Assembly: GCF_902459465.1 (NCBI RefSeq)
Contig: NC_047065.1
Location: forward strand, 2,166,309-2,230,308
Length of the DNA stretch: 64,000 nucleotides
Source of the DNA: Asterias rubens
Lineage: Eukaryota > Echinodermata > Asteroidea > Forcipulatida > Asteriidae
Reading direction: 5' to 3'
Shown here: one piece after another, positions 51,201-56,669 of the stretch
How positions within the stretch are numbered: position 1 is the first letter of the stretch
Layout: each line of letters starts with the position of its first letter
Made by a program: the position numbers and the translations under genes
Notes under the pieces: generated by a model
Told to the model about the DNA's origin: nothing
Seen by the model: only the letters and a program-made list of their open reading frames with translations
Database searches by the model: none

Positions 51201-53018
51201 AACCTAAGACATTCAAATGAATTCAAAGACGTGTATTCTCACTTGGTGTATTTATTCCCAACATACATGTATGCATAAAAAAACAAATCTGTGGAATTTT
51301 TTACTCAATTGGTCATGGCAGTTGCAAGAGAATAATGAAAGACAAATTTGTGTGCATTCAGATGTCTAAAAAAAGGCTTTTAATATTTGAGTATGAAATT
51401 AATTGTTTCTCACAATGATTTATACTACCAACAGTTCTCCGTTGCTCGTTACCAAGTTAGTTTTTATGCTAACAATTATTTTGAGAAATTCATCAATATC
51501 TTGGCATACATAAGAGAAGAAACTGCCTGGCCTGGGGCGTCCACCCCTTACCCTTGCCAACCCCTTACCCATGCCATTCCCCTACCTACCATTCCTTTCT
51601 TTGCTTGGTAAACATGCATGCTCTGAAACTGATCTGAGCTACAGTATTCATCAATATCTTGGCATAAGAGAAGAAACTGCCTGGCCTGGGGCGTCATGCT
51701 CGGTCCAGGTACCTCCTTGGCCCAGAAATGACTTGGATCAGTCACCTGTTCATCAAAACGACAAAGATTTGGCAAGTTAGCATTTTATGTTTGGGAAAAA
51801 CATATTTAGCTGTTGCAAATTGCTTACTAGAACAGTTTATTATTAAGCAATCATTTGACGAGTCTTACATAACATCAGGGTTCAAAGTTAACAATGGACT
51901 GCAGGGCCTAAGGCCGGTACTTTTAGCAGTGGGCAAGTGAAACCACAACCGGACAAGTCAGGCGGTCTTGTGTTTTTGTGTTTTTCAATTGACTAATAAA
52001 CAGTTACACCTCATTGTGTAATATCTTTGTGAAAAATGTTGACAATGCGATATATCTTAATAATTATAGTGTTTATTCAACATGATATTGCAAAATAAAT
52101 TGTGTAGAAAACATGCCGGTACAAACACTGCAGTCTTCTGGATTTCCGTAAAATTGGAGCCAAGTACACTTTTATTTTATTCACGATATATCGCCAACAA
52201 TATATCGCGATATTCGATATAATCGCGATTAATGAAATTTGACATCATCAGTCTTCAAACTCCAAGTGAAAGTTGTAGAAGAGACAGTCATAGCTTAAGA
52301 GAGGTGTTCTAATGACCTATTCTTCTGGTTTTACTCCAAACCTATGGGGTGCAAGATGTCTCAGCTAGCAAATACATCGCGATATTTAATCGATATTGCG
52401 ATATATCGCGATTATCGCGATATATCGCGATATACCGATATTTCGATTAAAACCAAATCCATCCGATATCGAAATCGTTTCCAAATTAATATCGCGATAT
52501 TCTATAATATCGTGATATTGCCCAAGCTTAAGTACATCCTTACCATAACCATAAAATAACAAGCCTGAGTAATTTGGGCTCAATCAGTTTTCGAAGTTGC
52601 GAGAAAATTGTGAAAGAAAAAACACCTTTATTGGACAAATTTGTGTGCTTTCAGATAAGTCTTTTATTATTTTAGTGAGAAATTACCTCTTTCTCAAAAA
52701 CTACATTACTTCAGAGGGAGTCGTTTCCCACAATGTTTTATACTATCAACAGCTCTCCAATGCTCATTACCAAGTCAGTAAGGCCTATTTAAGTTAATAT
52801 TTGTTTTGAGTAACTACCAAACGTGTACCTTCCCTTTAAGGACACAAGTGTCACAAGTGGGACTCGAAACCACACTCAGAACACCAGAGTTTGAATCTGG
52901 TGCTCTTAACCGCTCGGCAACAACACTTTGACACTTCTATTTAATGTCTGTCCAACATGTCAACAGTAACAGAGAGTAAAAGATTTACCTTCAATATTGT
53001 AACGTCAATCGGAGCCAT
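16959..53018 (-). CDS. TDRD12: TDRD12-like Tudor/DEAD-helicase protein with ARM and CS domains (45 coding exons, 1986 aa)
   Basis: Exons in coding order: 52989-53018, 51590-51745, 51115-51203, 50375-50422, 49545-49664, 48257-48312, 47852-47937, 47353-47422, 46069-46807, 45641-45745, 44578-44749, 43826-44014, 42967-43101, 42079-42180, 41132-41176, 40676-40873, 40138-40257, 39326-39449, 38356-38495, 37035-37099, 36680-36782, 35872-36150, 35355-35444, 34710-34772, 34093-34154, 33556-33685, 31965-32044, 29981-30106, 29270-29395, 28770-28896, 28185-28323, 26996-27138, 25813-25917, 24989-25047, 23924-24046, 23285-23345, 22968-23032, 22542-22670, 21875-22000, 20752-20928, 19640-19930, 18997-19110, 17899-18061, 17665-17764, 16959-17149. 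All use GT/AG and phases agree (exon 31 needs the second of two donors). Known: TDRD12 and insect Yb proteins act in cytoplasmic germline granules in piRNA production. Order seen: Tudor, Ser/Pro-rich linker, helicase, CCCH finger, Tudor, Tudor, ARM, CS, acidic tail. Human TDRD12 is about 1180 aa; matches run to about residue 1190 here. That the C-terminal 800 aa belong to the same transcript is inferred from strand, phase and lack of an intervening start or stop; two genes remain possible. An acceptor-like TTATCTAG before 53053 suggests a 5' UTR exon upstream. Confidence 0.88.
17205..17558 (-). mobile_element. tRNA-derived SINE, family A, in TDRD12-like intron 44
   Basis: Minus strand: A-box GTGTCGTGGCCGGGCGGATA, B-box GGGTTCGAGTCCC, then the body (GACACTTGTGTCCTTAAACG) ending in the ATAGCGCTTTCTCACACC module. 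Confidence 0.75.
18325..18500. repeat. AT-rich low complexity: (TTTA)n then (AACA)n-rich
   Basis: TTTATTTATTTATTTATATT at about 18330 is followed by a simple A/C-rich tract with CAACAACAACAACA near 18445. Confidence 0.7.
18728..18895. mobile_element. Palindromic MITE with GGCCCTTTTC ends
   Basis: Left GGCCCTTTTCAAAACCCAC and right GTTTCGAAAAGGGCC are near reverse complements, as are inner CGGCTTTGGAGTCGG and CCGAATCCAAAGCCG. Confidence 0.8.
19239..19587. mobile_element. Long inverted-repeat MITE in TDRD12-like intron 41
   Basis: Arms 19239-19318 and 19507-19587 are nearly perfect reverse complements (CTTGCCAGGTAGAGTTTGTT versus AACAAACTCTACCTGGCAAG). The inner segments also pair. A related but diverged element is at 31815-31950. 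Confidence 0.85.
20165..20359 (+). pseudogene. LINE reverse transcriptase C-terminal fragment
   Basis: Plus strand reads GRAGRRRRPKARSIDNIRAM, then LDRVAWRDFVSRATTGRRKP and a stop. This is the GRPRxRWxD...A.DR..WR end of non-LTR retrotransposon polyproteins. It lies in TDRD12-like intron 40, antisense to the gene. Confidence 0.75.
20364..20730. mobile_element. Palindromic MITE, GGAACACGTTGCCTTGGATC ends
   Basis: Left CTTAAAGGAACACGTTGCC is mirrored by right GGCAACGTGTTCCTTCAAG. Inner arms also pair around GAAATTGCACGGTTTTC. It ends about 20 bp before the donor of exon 40. Confidence 0.85.
21170..21370. mobile_element. Palindromic MITE family G
   Basis: AATCTCTTTTGTGAGTAGTG and CACTACTCACAAAAGACATG are outer arms; AGTGTGCTCTGAGCATCTTC and GAAGACGATCAGAGCACACT are inner arms. 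Confidence 0.8.
21417..21785 (+). mobile_element. MITE family 1 in TDRD12-like intron 39
   Basis: Left end TTAAAGACACTGGACACTAT, right end AATAGTGTCCACTGCCTTTA, standard interior. Confidence 0.87.
22204..22500 (-). pseudogene. LINE reverse transcriptase C-terminal fragment
   Basis: Minus strand encodes YTGLRSNELRMLHQPRTSTL then GNRSFSVASARVWNQLPLTI, the FSVA.PR.WN.LP motif that ends many Jockey/CR1-type reverse transcriptases. No other part of the element is present. It is in TDRD12-like intron 38, in sense orientation. Confidence 0.8.
22739..22921. mobile_element. Palindromic MITE family B, GCCCGGTTCATACTTCC ends
   Basis: Left GCCCGGTTCATACTTCCTGC and right GCAGGAAGTATGAACCGGGC are perfect reverse complements. 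The interior is rich in GCGAAT/TTGACGTCA. Other copies: 23605-23783, 63538-63683 and a half copy at about 36480-36545. Confidence 0.88.
23098..23255 (+). mobile_element. tRNA-derived SINE, family B
   Basis: Head with GGTCATCGTGATTAGAAGGC and GACTTGCAATCACAAGG, B-box GGTTTGAATCC, then the body (CTGATTTCACAATGACTAGA). Confidence 0.7.
23605..23783. mobile_element. Palindromic MITE family B
   Basis: Left ACCGGTTCATACTTCCTGCG, right TTGCAGGAAGTATGAACCGG; interior matches 22739-22921 in inverted order. Confidence 0.87.
24219..24410. mobile_element. MITE family C in TDRD12-like intron 34
   Basis: TTAAAGCTGCTTAAGC at the left and GCAGCTTCGTGAAATTGGGC at the right, with GCTAAGCA-type inner repeats. 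A second degraded copy follows to about 24528. Confidence 0.7.
24529..24915 (-). mobile_element. MITE family 1
   Basis: Left end TTAAAGGCAGTGGACACTAT; right end ATAGTGTCCACTGCATTTAA; interior reversed relative to 953-1346. Confidence 0.88.
26017..26180. repeat. 23-bp minisatellite with AAGCTT in each unit
   Basis: About six units of AAAGCGGCAAAGCTTGCGAC plus CAC, one of them shortened to 15 bp. It lies in TDRD12-like intron 32, about 100 bp before the acceptor of exon 33. ORFs across it on both strands are repeat artefacts. Confidence 0.93.
26554..26940 (-). mobile_element. MITE family 1
   Basis: Left end TTAAAGGCAGTGGACACTAT; right end degraded to GGTTGGACACCTTTAA. It ends 56 bp before the donor of exon 32. 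Confidence 0.83.
27199..27708 (+). mobile_element. Nested MITE family 1 copies
   Basis: A complete element (27259-27645) is flanked by the left end of another (27199-27258, TTAAAGGCACTGGACACCTT) and by an interior piece (27646-27708, CTGTGAAAATTTGGACTTGA). This reads as one element inserted into an older one. Confidence 0.75.
28009..28075 (-). mobile_element. tRNA-like SINE head, family E
   Basis: Minus strand: A-box TCTAGTTGGTAAGACACTGC and B-box GCGGGTTCGAATCCCACC. The flanking 27895-27995 and 28090-28175 are diverged copies of each other, so the SINE sits between two halves of a local duplication next to exon 31. Confidence 0.65.
28185..30106 (-). other. TDRD12-like exons 28-31: additional extended Tudor domain
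   Basis: Residues about 1199-1371. Exon 28 gives SVHTPGCLYIQLASYAK, exon 29 EVCLAKFHEDER and exon 30 WNRVSIREISGEGKYEVFYL then DFGDQEEV: the classic extended-Tudor series, more canonical than the first two. Exon 31 (LPFQAIKCSLTNIRP) is the SN-like half. Confidence 0.85.
28968..29259 (-). mobile_element. MITE family 1, truncated next to exon 29
   Basis: Starts with TAAAAGGCAGTGGACACTTT and breaks off after GATGACCGATTGAGCTC, 10 bp from the exon 29 donor (position 29269). Confidence 0.82.
30052..30425 (-). repeat. 133-bp tandem repeat copying the 5' half of TDRD12-like exon 28
   Basis: Units start at 30052 (authentic exon), 30185 and 30318. Each extra unit keeps the acceptor (TCTATCTAG) and the first 55 nt of the exon, then diverges into AACAGAGCCTGTAGGTTTTC, which contains a possible GTAGGT donor. 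Use of an extra unit would add 68 nt and shift the frame. Confidence 0.92.
30873..31247 (-). mobile_element. Diverged MITE family 1 subfamily
   Basis: Left end TTTAAAGGGAAGGTACACAT; right end ACGTGAACAGTGCCTTTAAA; interior shares CATTGTGAGAAACGACTCCC. Confidence 0.75.
31815..31950. mobile_element. Decayed inverted-repeat element related to 19239-19587
   Basis: Shares TTTTGAGAACCTGTCTTGCT and GAATTCGGGAGACTTCCCAG-type segments with the inner arms of that element. It ends just downstream of exon 27's donor. Confidence 0.5.
32105..32440 (-). mobile_element. Two adjacent tRNA-derived SINEs, family C
   Basis: At 32130-32285 the minus strand shows GATAGCTCAGTTGGTAGAGC and B-box GGTTCGAGTCCC followed by body CCAGTCAGTGTCCCTTGTGG. 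A more diverged copy lies at 32310-32440 with the same body. Confidence 0.75.
32641..33600 (-). repeat. Minisatellite of about 115 bp carrying eight extra copies of the exon 26 3' end
   Basis: Unit starts (on the plus strand, at ACAAACCTCTGG) are at 32641, 32751, 32852, 32969, 33082, 33199, 33320, 33433 and 33550, the last being the authentic exon. Each unit holds 43-46 coding nt (NIRQELLEEGYAEDNPE), the GTTTGT donor, and a variable (CTGT)n tract that on the minus strand lies just before an ATTAG acceptor-like site. Spacing varies from 101 to 121 bp because of the tetranucleotide run. The two distal units are the most diverged. Confidence 0.95.
34231..34591 (+). mobile_element. MITE, GGTATACCTTTGGT family
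   Basis: Left TTAAAGGTAAAGTATACCTT, right AAGGTATACTATCCCTTTAA; interior matches 6701-7080. Confidence 0.82.
35088..35324 (+). mobile_element. MITE family 1-related subfamily, short form
   Basis: Left TTTAAAGCCATTGGACACTT and right AAAGGGTCCAATGGCTTTAA. Interior GTGAAAATTTAGGCTCAATC is a variant of the family 1 core. A longer copy is at 48473-48847. Confidence 0.82.
35460..35870. other. TDRD12-like intron 22 sequence without assigned feature
   Basis: The exon 22 frame stays open into this intron, giving a 193-codon ORF, but the GTGGGT donor at 35871 and the clean fit of exon 23 argue against coding use. The part 35500-35720 is GC-richer than its surroundings and may be an unrecognised repeat. 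Confidence 0.4.
37253..37570. repeat. 115-bp tandem repeat, three units
   Basis: Units start at 37253, 37368 and 37483 with TTTCTACAAAGTGGT(G/A)TATG and are over 90% alike by eye. They lie in TDRD12-like intron 19 and do not contain a recognised exon. Confidence 0.9.
37800..37990. mobile_element. MITE family C, decayed
   Basis: GTGCTTAATTTGTTTTGCTTAGC at the left (partly matching) and CAGCAGCTGTATGAAATAGG, GCCCAG at the right. Confidence 0.55.
38040..38325 (-). mobile_element. tRNA-derived SINE, family B
   Basis: Minus strand: GTGGTCCAGTGGTAAGACTG, B-box GGGTTCGAATCC, body with AACGTTAAACC-type and GGGAACTCTGCAAAC segments, ending in TTTG repeats. It ends 30 bp before the donor of exon 19. 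Confidence 0.8.
38500..39320. other. TDRD12-like intron 18 without assigned feature
   Basis: A 89-codon minus-strand ORF (38729-38998) has no recognised motif and no exon-like phase match. No repeat of this window recurs here. Confidence 0.45.
39460..40130. other. TDRD12-like intron 17 without assigned feature
   Basis: T-rich sequence on the plus strand around 39590-39930 with short ORFs but no known motif; nothing supported. Confidence 0.45.
40440..40660 (-). mobile_element. tRNA-derived SINE, family A
   Basis: Minus strand: GTGTTGTGGCCGAGCGGCCC head, degenerate B-box, body GACACTTGTGTCTTTGAGCA. It ends 16 bp before the exon 16 donor. Confidence 0.75.
41515..41770 (-). mobile_element. tRNA-derived SINE, family B
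   Basis: Minus strand: CCAGTGGTTAGACTGCAGGA, GGGTTTGAATTTAGCCAAGC and the family body with GTTTGTATGAGAGAGATTGG. Confidence 0.78.
41812..42061. mobile_element. MITE family C, intact
   Basis: Left GGGCCCAACTTCATAGAGCT and right AGCTCGATGAAATTGGCCCC; inner GCTTAAGCA repeats. It ends 18 bp before the exon 14 donor. Confidence 0.85.
42397..42545 (-). pseudogene. Partial duplicate of TDRD12-like exon 13 with flanking intron
   Basis: Positions 42397-42540 match 42906-43055, including the donor context CATACCTCTTGATCTTCC and the coding part AACTTTACTGC(T/C)TCGTTGAG. Several substitutions and small deletions (for example in the run coding IHGGGSEEDQE) break it, and the match ends in SINE-A sequence at 42541, so it lacks an acceptor. 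Confidence 0.88.
42541..42895 (-). mobile_element. SINE family A interrupted by MITE family C
   Basis: SINE-A (42541-42626 and 42867-42895) is split by a complete MITE-C at 42627-42866. The MITE ends are GGCCCAATTTCATAGAGCTG and AGCTCTATGAAATTGGCCC. A CTA triplet occurs on both sides, and removing the MITE restores the SINE head GATCTAGACTGCTAGGCC. Confidence 0.85.
43285..43795 (-). mobile_element. Two SINE family A copies (one nearly full length)
   Basis: 43285-43437 is a partial copy. 43438-43795 is the longest example: minus strand head GTGTTGTGGCAGAGCGGTTT, B-box GGGTTCGAATCCCGG, body with TACTATAATTGCTTCTCTTC, and tail module GCGCATTTCACAATAAACC near ATAATAATAA. Confidence 0.82.
44122..44505 (-). 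mobile_element. MITE family 1, diverged
   Basis: Left TTTAAAGGCACTGAACATGT, right ATAGTGTCCAGTGCCATTAA, with an internal tandem GTAACCACTCAAAATACA segment. Confidence 0.8.
44760..45630. other. TDRD12-like intron 10, AT-rich, no assigned feature
   Basis: Contains a local imperfect duplication (44800-44960 versus 44975-45150, both with GAAAGGAA, TTGAATATT and ACAG(A/G)TACTTT). No exon or known repeat family is seen. Confidence 0.5.
45755..45970 (+). mobile_element. tRNA-derived SINE, family B, headless
   Basis: Body CTGATTTCACAATGAGTAGA through GGGAGTTTGCCGAGTTCCCT to AAACAAACC tail; the tRNA head is missing. Confidence 0.72.
46833..47213. mobile_element. MITE, GGAACGTTACAGAATTGGT ends
   Basis: Left TTAAAAGGAACGTTACAGAA, right CCAATTCTGTATTGTTCCTT. 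A second copy, over 85% alike by eye, is at 63155-63537. It starts 26 bp from the acceptor of exon 9. Confidence 0.87.
47446..47629. repeat. 15-bp tandem repeat, CAAATCAAAATCAGT
   Basis: About a dozen units in TDRD12-like intron 7. On the minus strand it is open and would read DLTDF repeatedly, but there is no splice evidence for use. Confidence 0.93.
47997..48137. mobile_element. Palindromic MITE with GGTGGCAGCAGAC arms
   Basis: Left CTAGGTGGCAGCAGACTTAC pairs with right TAGTCTGCTGCCACCAAGCG; outer GGGAGACTTTGG pairs with CTGAAAGTCCCC. Confidence 0.82.
48473..48847 (+). mobile_element. MITE family 1-related subfamily, long form
   Basis: Left TTAAAGCAATCGCACAACAT (diverged), right GAAAGTGTCCAATGACTTTA; interior as in 35088-35324. 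Confidence 0.78.
48850..49540. other. TDRD12-like intron 5, mostly unassigned
   Basis: AT-rich; a short segment at 49075-49125 (CTTTTGAGAACTTGTCTTTC) resembles the inverted-repeat element at 31815. No exon seen. Confidence 0.45.
49670..50370. other. TDRD12-like intron 4, no assigned feature
   Basis: Non-coding AT-rich sequence with a short (ATTC)n run near 50018-50034. No repeat family of this window recurs here. Confidence 0.45.
50442..50597. mobile_element. Palindromic MITE with TTTAAGGC ends and GTCGGTCG arms
   Basis: Left GGCCGAGTTATAGTCGGTCG and right CGACCGACTATAAACCAGCC; inner AGGATGGTCGCTCGATCATG pairs loosely with CATGCGACCATCGCG. It starts 20 bp before the acceptor of exon 4. Confidence 0.85.
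50598..50790 (+). mobile_element. tRNA-derived SINE, family C
   Basis: Head at 50653: GGGCTAGATAGCTCAGTTGG and B-box GGTTTAAATCC, then CTAGTCAACGTTTCTTTGTT. It is preceded by an inverted piece of the family body (CCAAAAGGGAAACTGACTGG). The tRNA part has a perfect A box but does not fold as a complete tRNA. Confidence 0.75.
51224..51487 (+). mobile_element. MITE family 1, truncated at both ends
   Basis: From AAAGACGTGTATTCTCACTT to AACAATTATTTTGAGAAATT, where it joins the duplicated exon 2 segment. It sits 20 bp upstream of the exon 3 acceptor. Confidence 0.75.
51489..51541 (-). pseudogene. Partial duplicate of TDRD12-like exon 2
   Basis: Matches 51645-51703 of the real exon (TCATCAATATCTTGGCATA and GAAGAAACTGCCTGGCCTGG) but has four extra bases that shift the frame. 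It has neither acceptor nor donor of its own. Confidence 0.88.
52175..52515. repeat. ATATCGCGATAT palindromic simple repeat
   Basis: Two clusters (52180-52235 and 52370-52520) of TATCGCGATA-type self-complementary units, alternating with ATCGATAT. Both are in TDRD12-like intron 1. Confidence 0.85.
52537..52930 (+). mobile_element. MITE family 1 subfamily (52537-52838) followed by a SINE-A head (52838-52930)
   Basis: The MITE ends with ACCAAACGTGTACCTTCCCT and TTAAGG, like 30873-31247. The SINE-A head is in minus orientation with GTGTTGTTGCCGAGCGGTTA and a degenerate B-box. Confidence 0.72.
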
Positions 53019-55357
53019 GTTGAGAACCGTTATGCAGCACACTCAAGGAATATCTAGATAAAAACAATGTTCAGCTGATGATATTCACATTTTAAACAAA
53101 ATCTGAAACCGTTTAGGCTTACTGAATTTTTCCACTATACTAACCAAAAAAATCGTACATGTTGATCTCAATGTTTTTGTCTCGTATTTTGGAAGAACTT
53201 TGCAATTTGTTGAGCAAAATATTTTGATGATGTTTAAATGCGATATCGAAACACTCATCCCTACCTACAAGAGGGTTACGTTATTGCAACTACATGTAGA
53301 TATGATGTTGTAAGCCCATTTATTACACAATGGAATCTATTGTTTTGATGTCAAAGAACACTCAACGCATGAAACACAAATGGTCGGACCAACCATTCCT
53401 TGAACATGGGTGTTTGTGCACACCACGATGTTATTATGTGTGCACGCTATACAAGAACAGCCTCCTCTGTGCACCGCTATGTATGAAGCAGCAAGGGTGC
53501 ACAACAGCCGTTGCACGCTTAATAAAAACAGCGTCGTGGACATTCCTCTTCACGGAGTGTTGGTCCAAAAAGTTTGACAGAAACTGCTTGCTTGGATTCT
53601 TGGATTTGGTCTTGGAAGTTAAAGTTAAACTTGAAATTGAACTTGAAGTACCCGCACTAGTTCATTTAGTTGCGATAATGTAACCCTCCGGATAACTTTC
53701 CGTATGGCGCCACCACTTTTTCACTAATTTTTACAAAAAGGGGTATATCATTGAGGTCAATTAGATACTATATTATTTCATATCGAATGAAAAAGTGGTG
53801 GCGCCATACGGAAACTTTTCCAACCCTCCTCCCGACGGCCGTAAGAGGACGGTAACGTTGTTGCAACAACACTGCCAGGACTAGTTGCGATAATCGTAAC
53901 CCTCCATCCGATTATCGCAACTATGCCAGGACTAGGCATCTATTCTTTAGAATTAAACAATTAAATTATTCTAAAAACATTTTTTTTATTAAAATCAAAT
54001 TAATAATATTAATAATATACAAAATTACTTGTCACTCTTCCAGTCTTCGGTCTTGATTATGATCCAGAATCATGGGTTACACTTAGACCCAGTAACTAAA
54101 GCGCTGTGTTAGGTAACACTCAGTTCAGCAACTATATAGTACAGTGAGTGACAATTACTCCTAAATTGGCATAATAAGTACATAGACAGGAACTACACTT
54201 TTGTGCCTGCCCAGTTTCCGGACAACTTCGGATTAAGTACTTTTGCTAACTACTAACTAAAGAGGAGAGGCAACAACTTCAAAATCATCATCACTCATAT
54301 GTTAAATGTGCAAATTTTCCGCACACCTCACCACCAATTTATCCGCCCTAAAATAGCTCACAAAATTCACCATTATTACCATGATTACTCACTTTAAACA
54401 CTCGTCTTTCACAAAGTTTCACATTTTAACATTATGACGGAACTCCCTGGGCCCCATGACGTTACGTTGTGCGTGAAACACACGTGTGTGTGAGTGAGCG
54501 GCTGGCTGGACATAATTGACATATTGAGGGCGGTATAACAAAATAACAGTTGTCAACTCAGATCCAAAATTAAGAATGTCATTTTTGTCGCTGCTCTGGG
54601 ACTTCGGACTTTTTATAGAGATCAAGGATCAATTTTGATGACACTCACTTCTCATTTTATGCCGGTAGATAATTCAATAGGTAGTAGTCCCCTACAATGG
54701 TGGATTTGATTTCATAGATGAAGCCCTAACTAAGTGTTTCTTCACCGTGTAAGTTCCACTGGATAAGTTGTTCATCTGAAAGTAAATAATTAAACTTGTT
54801 GATGATGTAGGTGACAGTTGTAGTACTGTCACGACCTATGACGGTAATGCTGCTGTCCCCTGCATGCTGGCACTGACTTATTTATGTTGGAGAATAGAGG
54901 AAGGAAACGGACTTAATTTATCATGACTGTTGTGTGGTCTTCATGAATTCATCAAGACTCTTCCTTGTTTGACTTTCACTGTTCTTGTTTATTTAGGTAG
55001 CGTAGAGTCTTTTAAATATAGACTGATATATTTGCAGAGTTTGCTAGTGGACTGTGTAACTTAAGTAAACAATAAGTGCAAGTGTAAACCTTGCTTGGAT
55101 AAGTTGTTTTTCTTTGCATATGGTGAAGTAGCTACAAAAGCTTAAATGCAACTATTTATGTTTAGTTAGTCATGAAAGTGCAACATTTTATTTCCCTCTC
55201 TGCAATAACCTGGCTAATATAAAATAACAGAGAAACCACTTATTTTTACTTTCCAATACAACGTCAACAGGCAAAGTTGAGAACGCACTATTGCTCTCAG
55301 CAGAGAGGGACTGGCTGGAAATGACAGGTGACTGGTGGTTGTAAACCATTGTCTAAC
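53019..55357. promoter_or_regulatory. Divergent intergenic region, TDRD12-like and TMEM64-like genes
   Basis: About 2.3 kb between the two start codons, holding presumed promoters and 5' UTR exons of both genes. No core promoter motif can be placed with confidence. It contains the MITE at 53694-53818 and a related TTGCGATAAT/ATTATCGCAA palindrome at 53850-53940. ORFs at 53330-53683 show no recognised motif. Confidence 0.45.
53694..53818. mobile_element. Short palindromic MITE, AACTTTCCGTATGGCGCCAC ends
   Basis: About 125 bp; AAAAAGTGGTGGCGCCATAC is the reverse complement of the left arm. A near-identical copy is at 57300-57427 in the next gene. Confidence 0.92.
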
Positions 55358-55422
55358 ATGATCATGAGGTGGCTACTGAGAACTGTTGTTGGGTGCTGGG
55401 TCTCTGGAGCAAGACACGTCAG
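55320..55422 (+). other. Candidate 5' exon of the TMEM64-like gene
   Basis: Ends AGACACGTCAG followed by a GTAAGA donor at 55423. Two ATGs (55358 and 55364) lie in it and remain in frame across the splice to 56633, adding MIMRWLLRTVVGCWVSGARH and 17 or so further residues before the stronger-context ATG at 56670. A short upstream ORF from 55321 ends at TAA. Whether this part is translated is undecided. Confidence 0.5.
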
Positions 55423-55467
55423 GTAAGAAAGCACTCATTGTTTCTTCAGGCCTGGAATAGACCGATC

Positions 55468-55499
55468 CAGTAATTACCAATAGTGTCCACTGCCTTTAA
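55468..55499 (+). mobile_element. MITE family 1 right-end fragment
   Basis: Only GTAATTACCAATAGTGTCCA and CTGCCTTTAA remain, in the TMEM64-like first intron. Confidence 0.75.
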
Positions 55500-56632
55500 A
55501 ACCCATTTTTACCTGCAAGATCTTTACTTGGATATTATCCATGCTGCTGAAAATAGATTCATTGTTGATTCTAGAGTAGCAACTGTACATAACGGCCCCA
55601 GCATGTACAGTGTATACTTCCACAGTGCTACCATTGAACCATCATCTCAACTAACAAAGTCCATTGTAGGACACAGTACTTTTGTATTATGTATTTGTTG
55701 AAGTTTCTATCTTTTGAGTGATAGCAGCAAGATTACAAATGTGTGTTTGTCTTTTGTTTTGTTTTCTTAGGTTTTCACCGACAATGGTAGATTGTCCTGT
55801 AAACTTTGCTGTATGTCCTTCCTTCCATTGTTTTATGCCAGGGCTAGTAGCGGCATACACTGTTGATGTAGAGCATCACCAGACAATAGAATGACCTTGG
55901 GTTAGGATTATTTGAATGTATGTAAATGAGATTTCAGTAATCATGTTGCTACATCAGCCTACAATGTGTACACAGTATACAGTTATGCCAAAGAGCAAGG
56001 ACCAGGTTATACAGTCCTAGAAGGGGTGGGGGGGGGGGGTCCTACAACAATCAAGATAACTAATTGACAGACACAATGGCAACTCATTGCATTGCATAAC
56101 AAGTGGGATAACGGAACTCTAATAGAGATTGATTTACCAATAGCTTGTTAGCAGTGAGTGAGCAAACAAACTGCGTACCACTACCTGTCTTCTTCTACAA
56201 ATGTTAGTTTAAAACAAGGTTTAAAAAGTAGAATCGGCAGTTGTTGAACAAATTTTTCTGAATGCAGGCCTTGAACTTCGCTCTTGACGGGGCACAGCAA
56301 TTTTCCTCTGGTGGTAAGGGGCACTTCTATGAGGAAAATGTAAATTTATTCATATTAGAACTTTGAAAAGTGCACTACGGCAAAAGCACAGGGCACCACG
56401 GCAATTGCTGTGGGTGCCGTGGGTTATTTCGAGGCTTGAGAATGCGAGTCAAACAGAAAGGATGTAAAACTGATTTTCAGTTCATGTTTGATTGAATGTT
56501 CTAACGAAGCTTGCTTCAAGTTAAAACATTCCTGCAACTGCCTTACTTTAGTATGGCATAAAAAAGAAACTCAAACAAAACTCAAACATGTTTATTGTAC
56601 ATAATTTTTGTTTTGTTTTCTTCTTCTTGCAG
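55500..56632. other. TMEM64-like intron 1, no assigned feature
   Basis: Non-coding; includes a G run near 56026-56039. No exon or known repeat family is recognised apart from the fragment at 55468. Confidence 0.45.
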
Positions 56633-56669
56633 TAGTGCCATCTGTTGGGGTTGGCAGTCGTCTCTAACC

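Larger units (their letters stand above)
47353..53018 (-). other. TDRD12-like exons 1-8: N-terminal Tudor region
   Basis: Residues 1-218. Exons 2-4 splice to MVCLARKMQTDHWYRARVTS and SCVLLDYGESIRVPTS, a Tudor core with the aromatic W-Y-R-A strand and the LDYG turn; exon 5 (DVPFQAREYALYDLLP) is the following SN-like part of an extended Tudor. Such domains bind methylarginine in Piwi proteins; the binding cage is not resolved here. Exon 6-7 (TKWDTAAVEYFEEMLAG, then SLVTLYVSVDLNQ) continue the fold, aligning with the equivalent human segment. Confidence 0.8.

Noticed and set aside
53330..53683. 117-codon plus-strand ORF upstream of the TDRD12-like gene
   Set aside because: Cys-rich by chance; no motif, no splice context and no repeat support.
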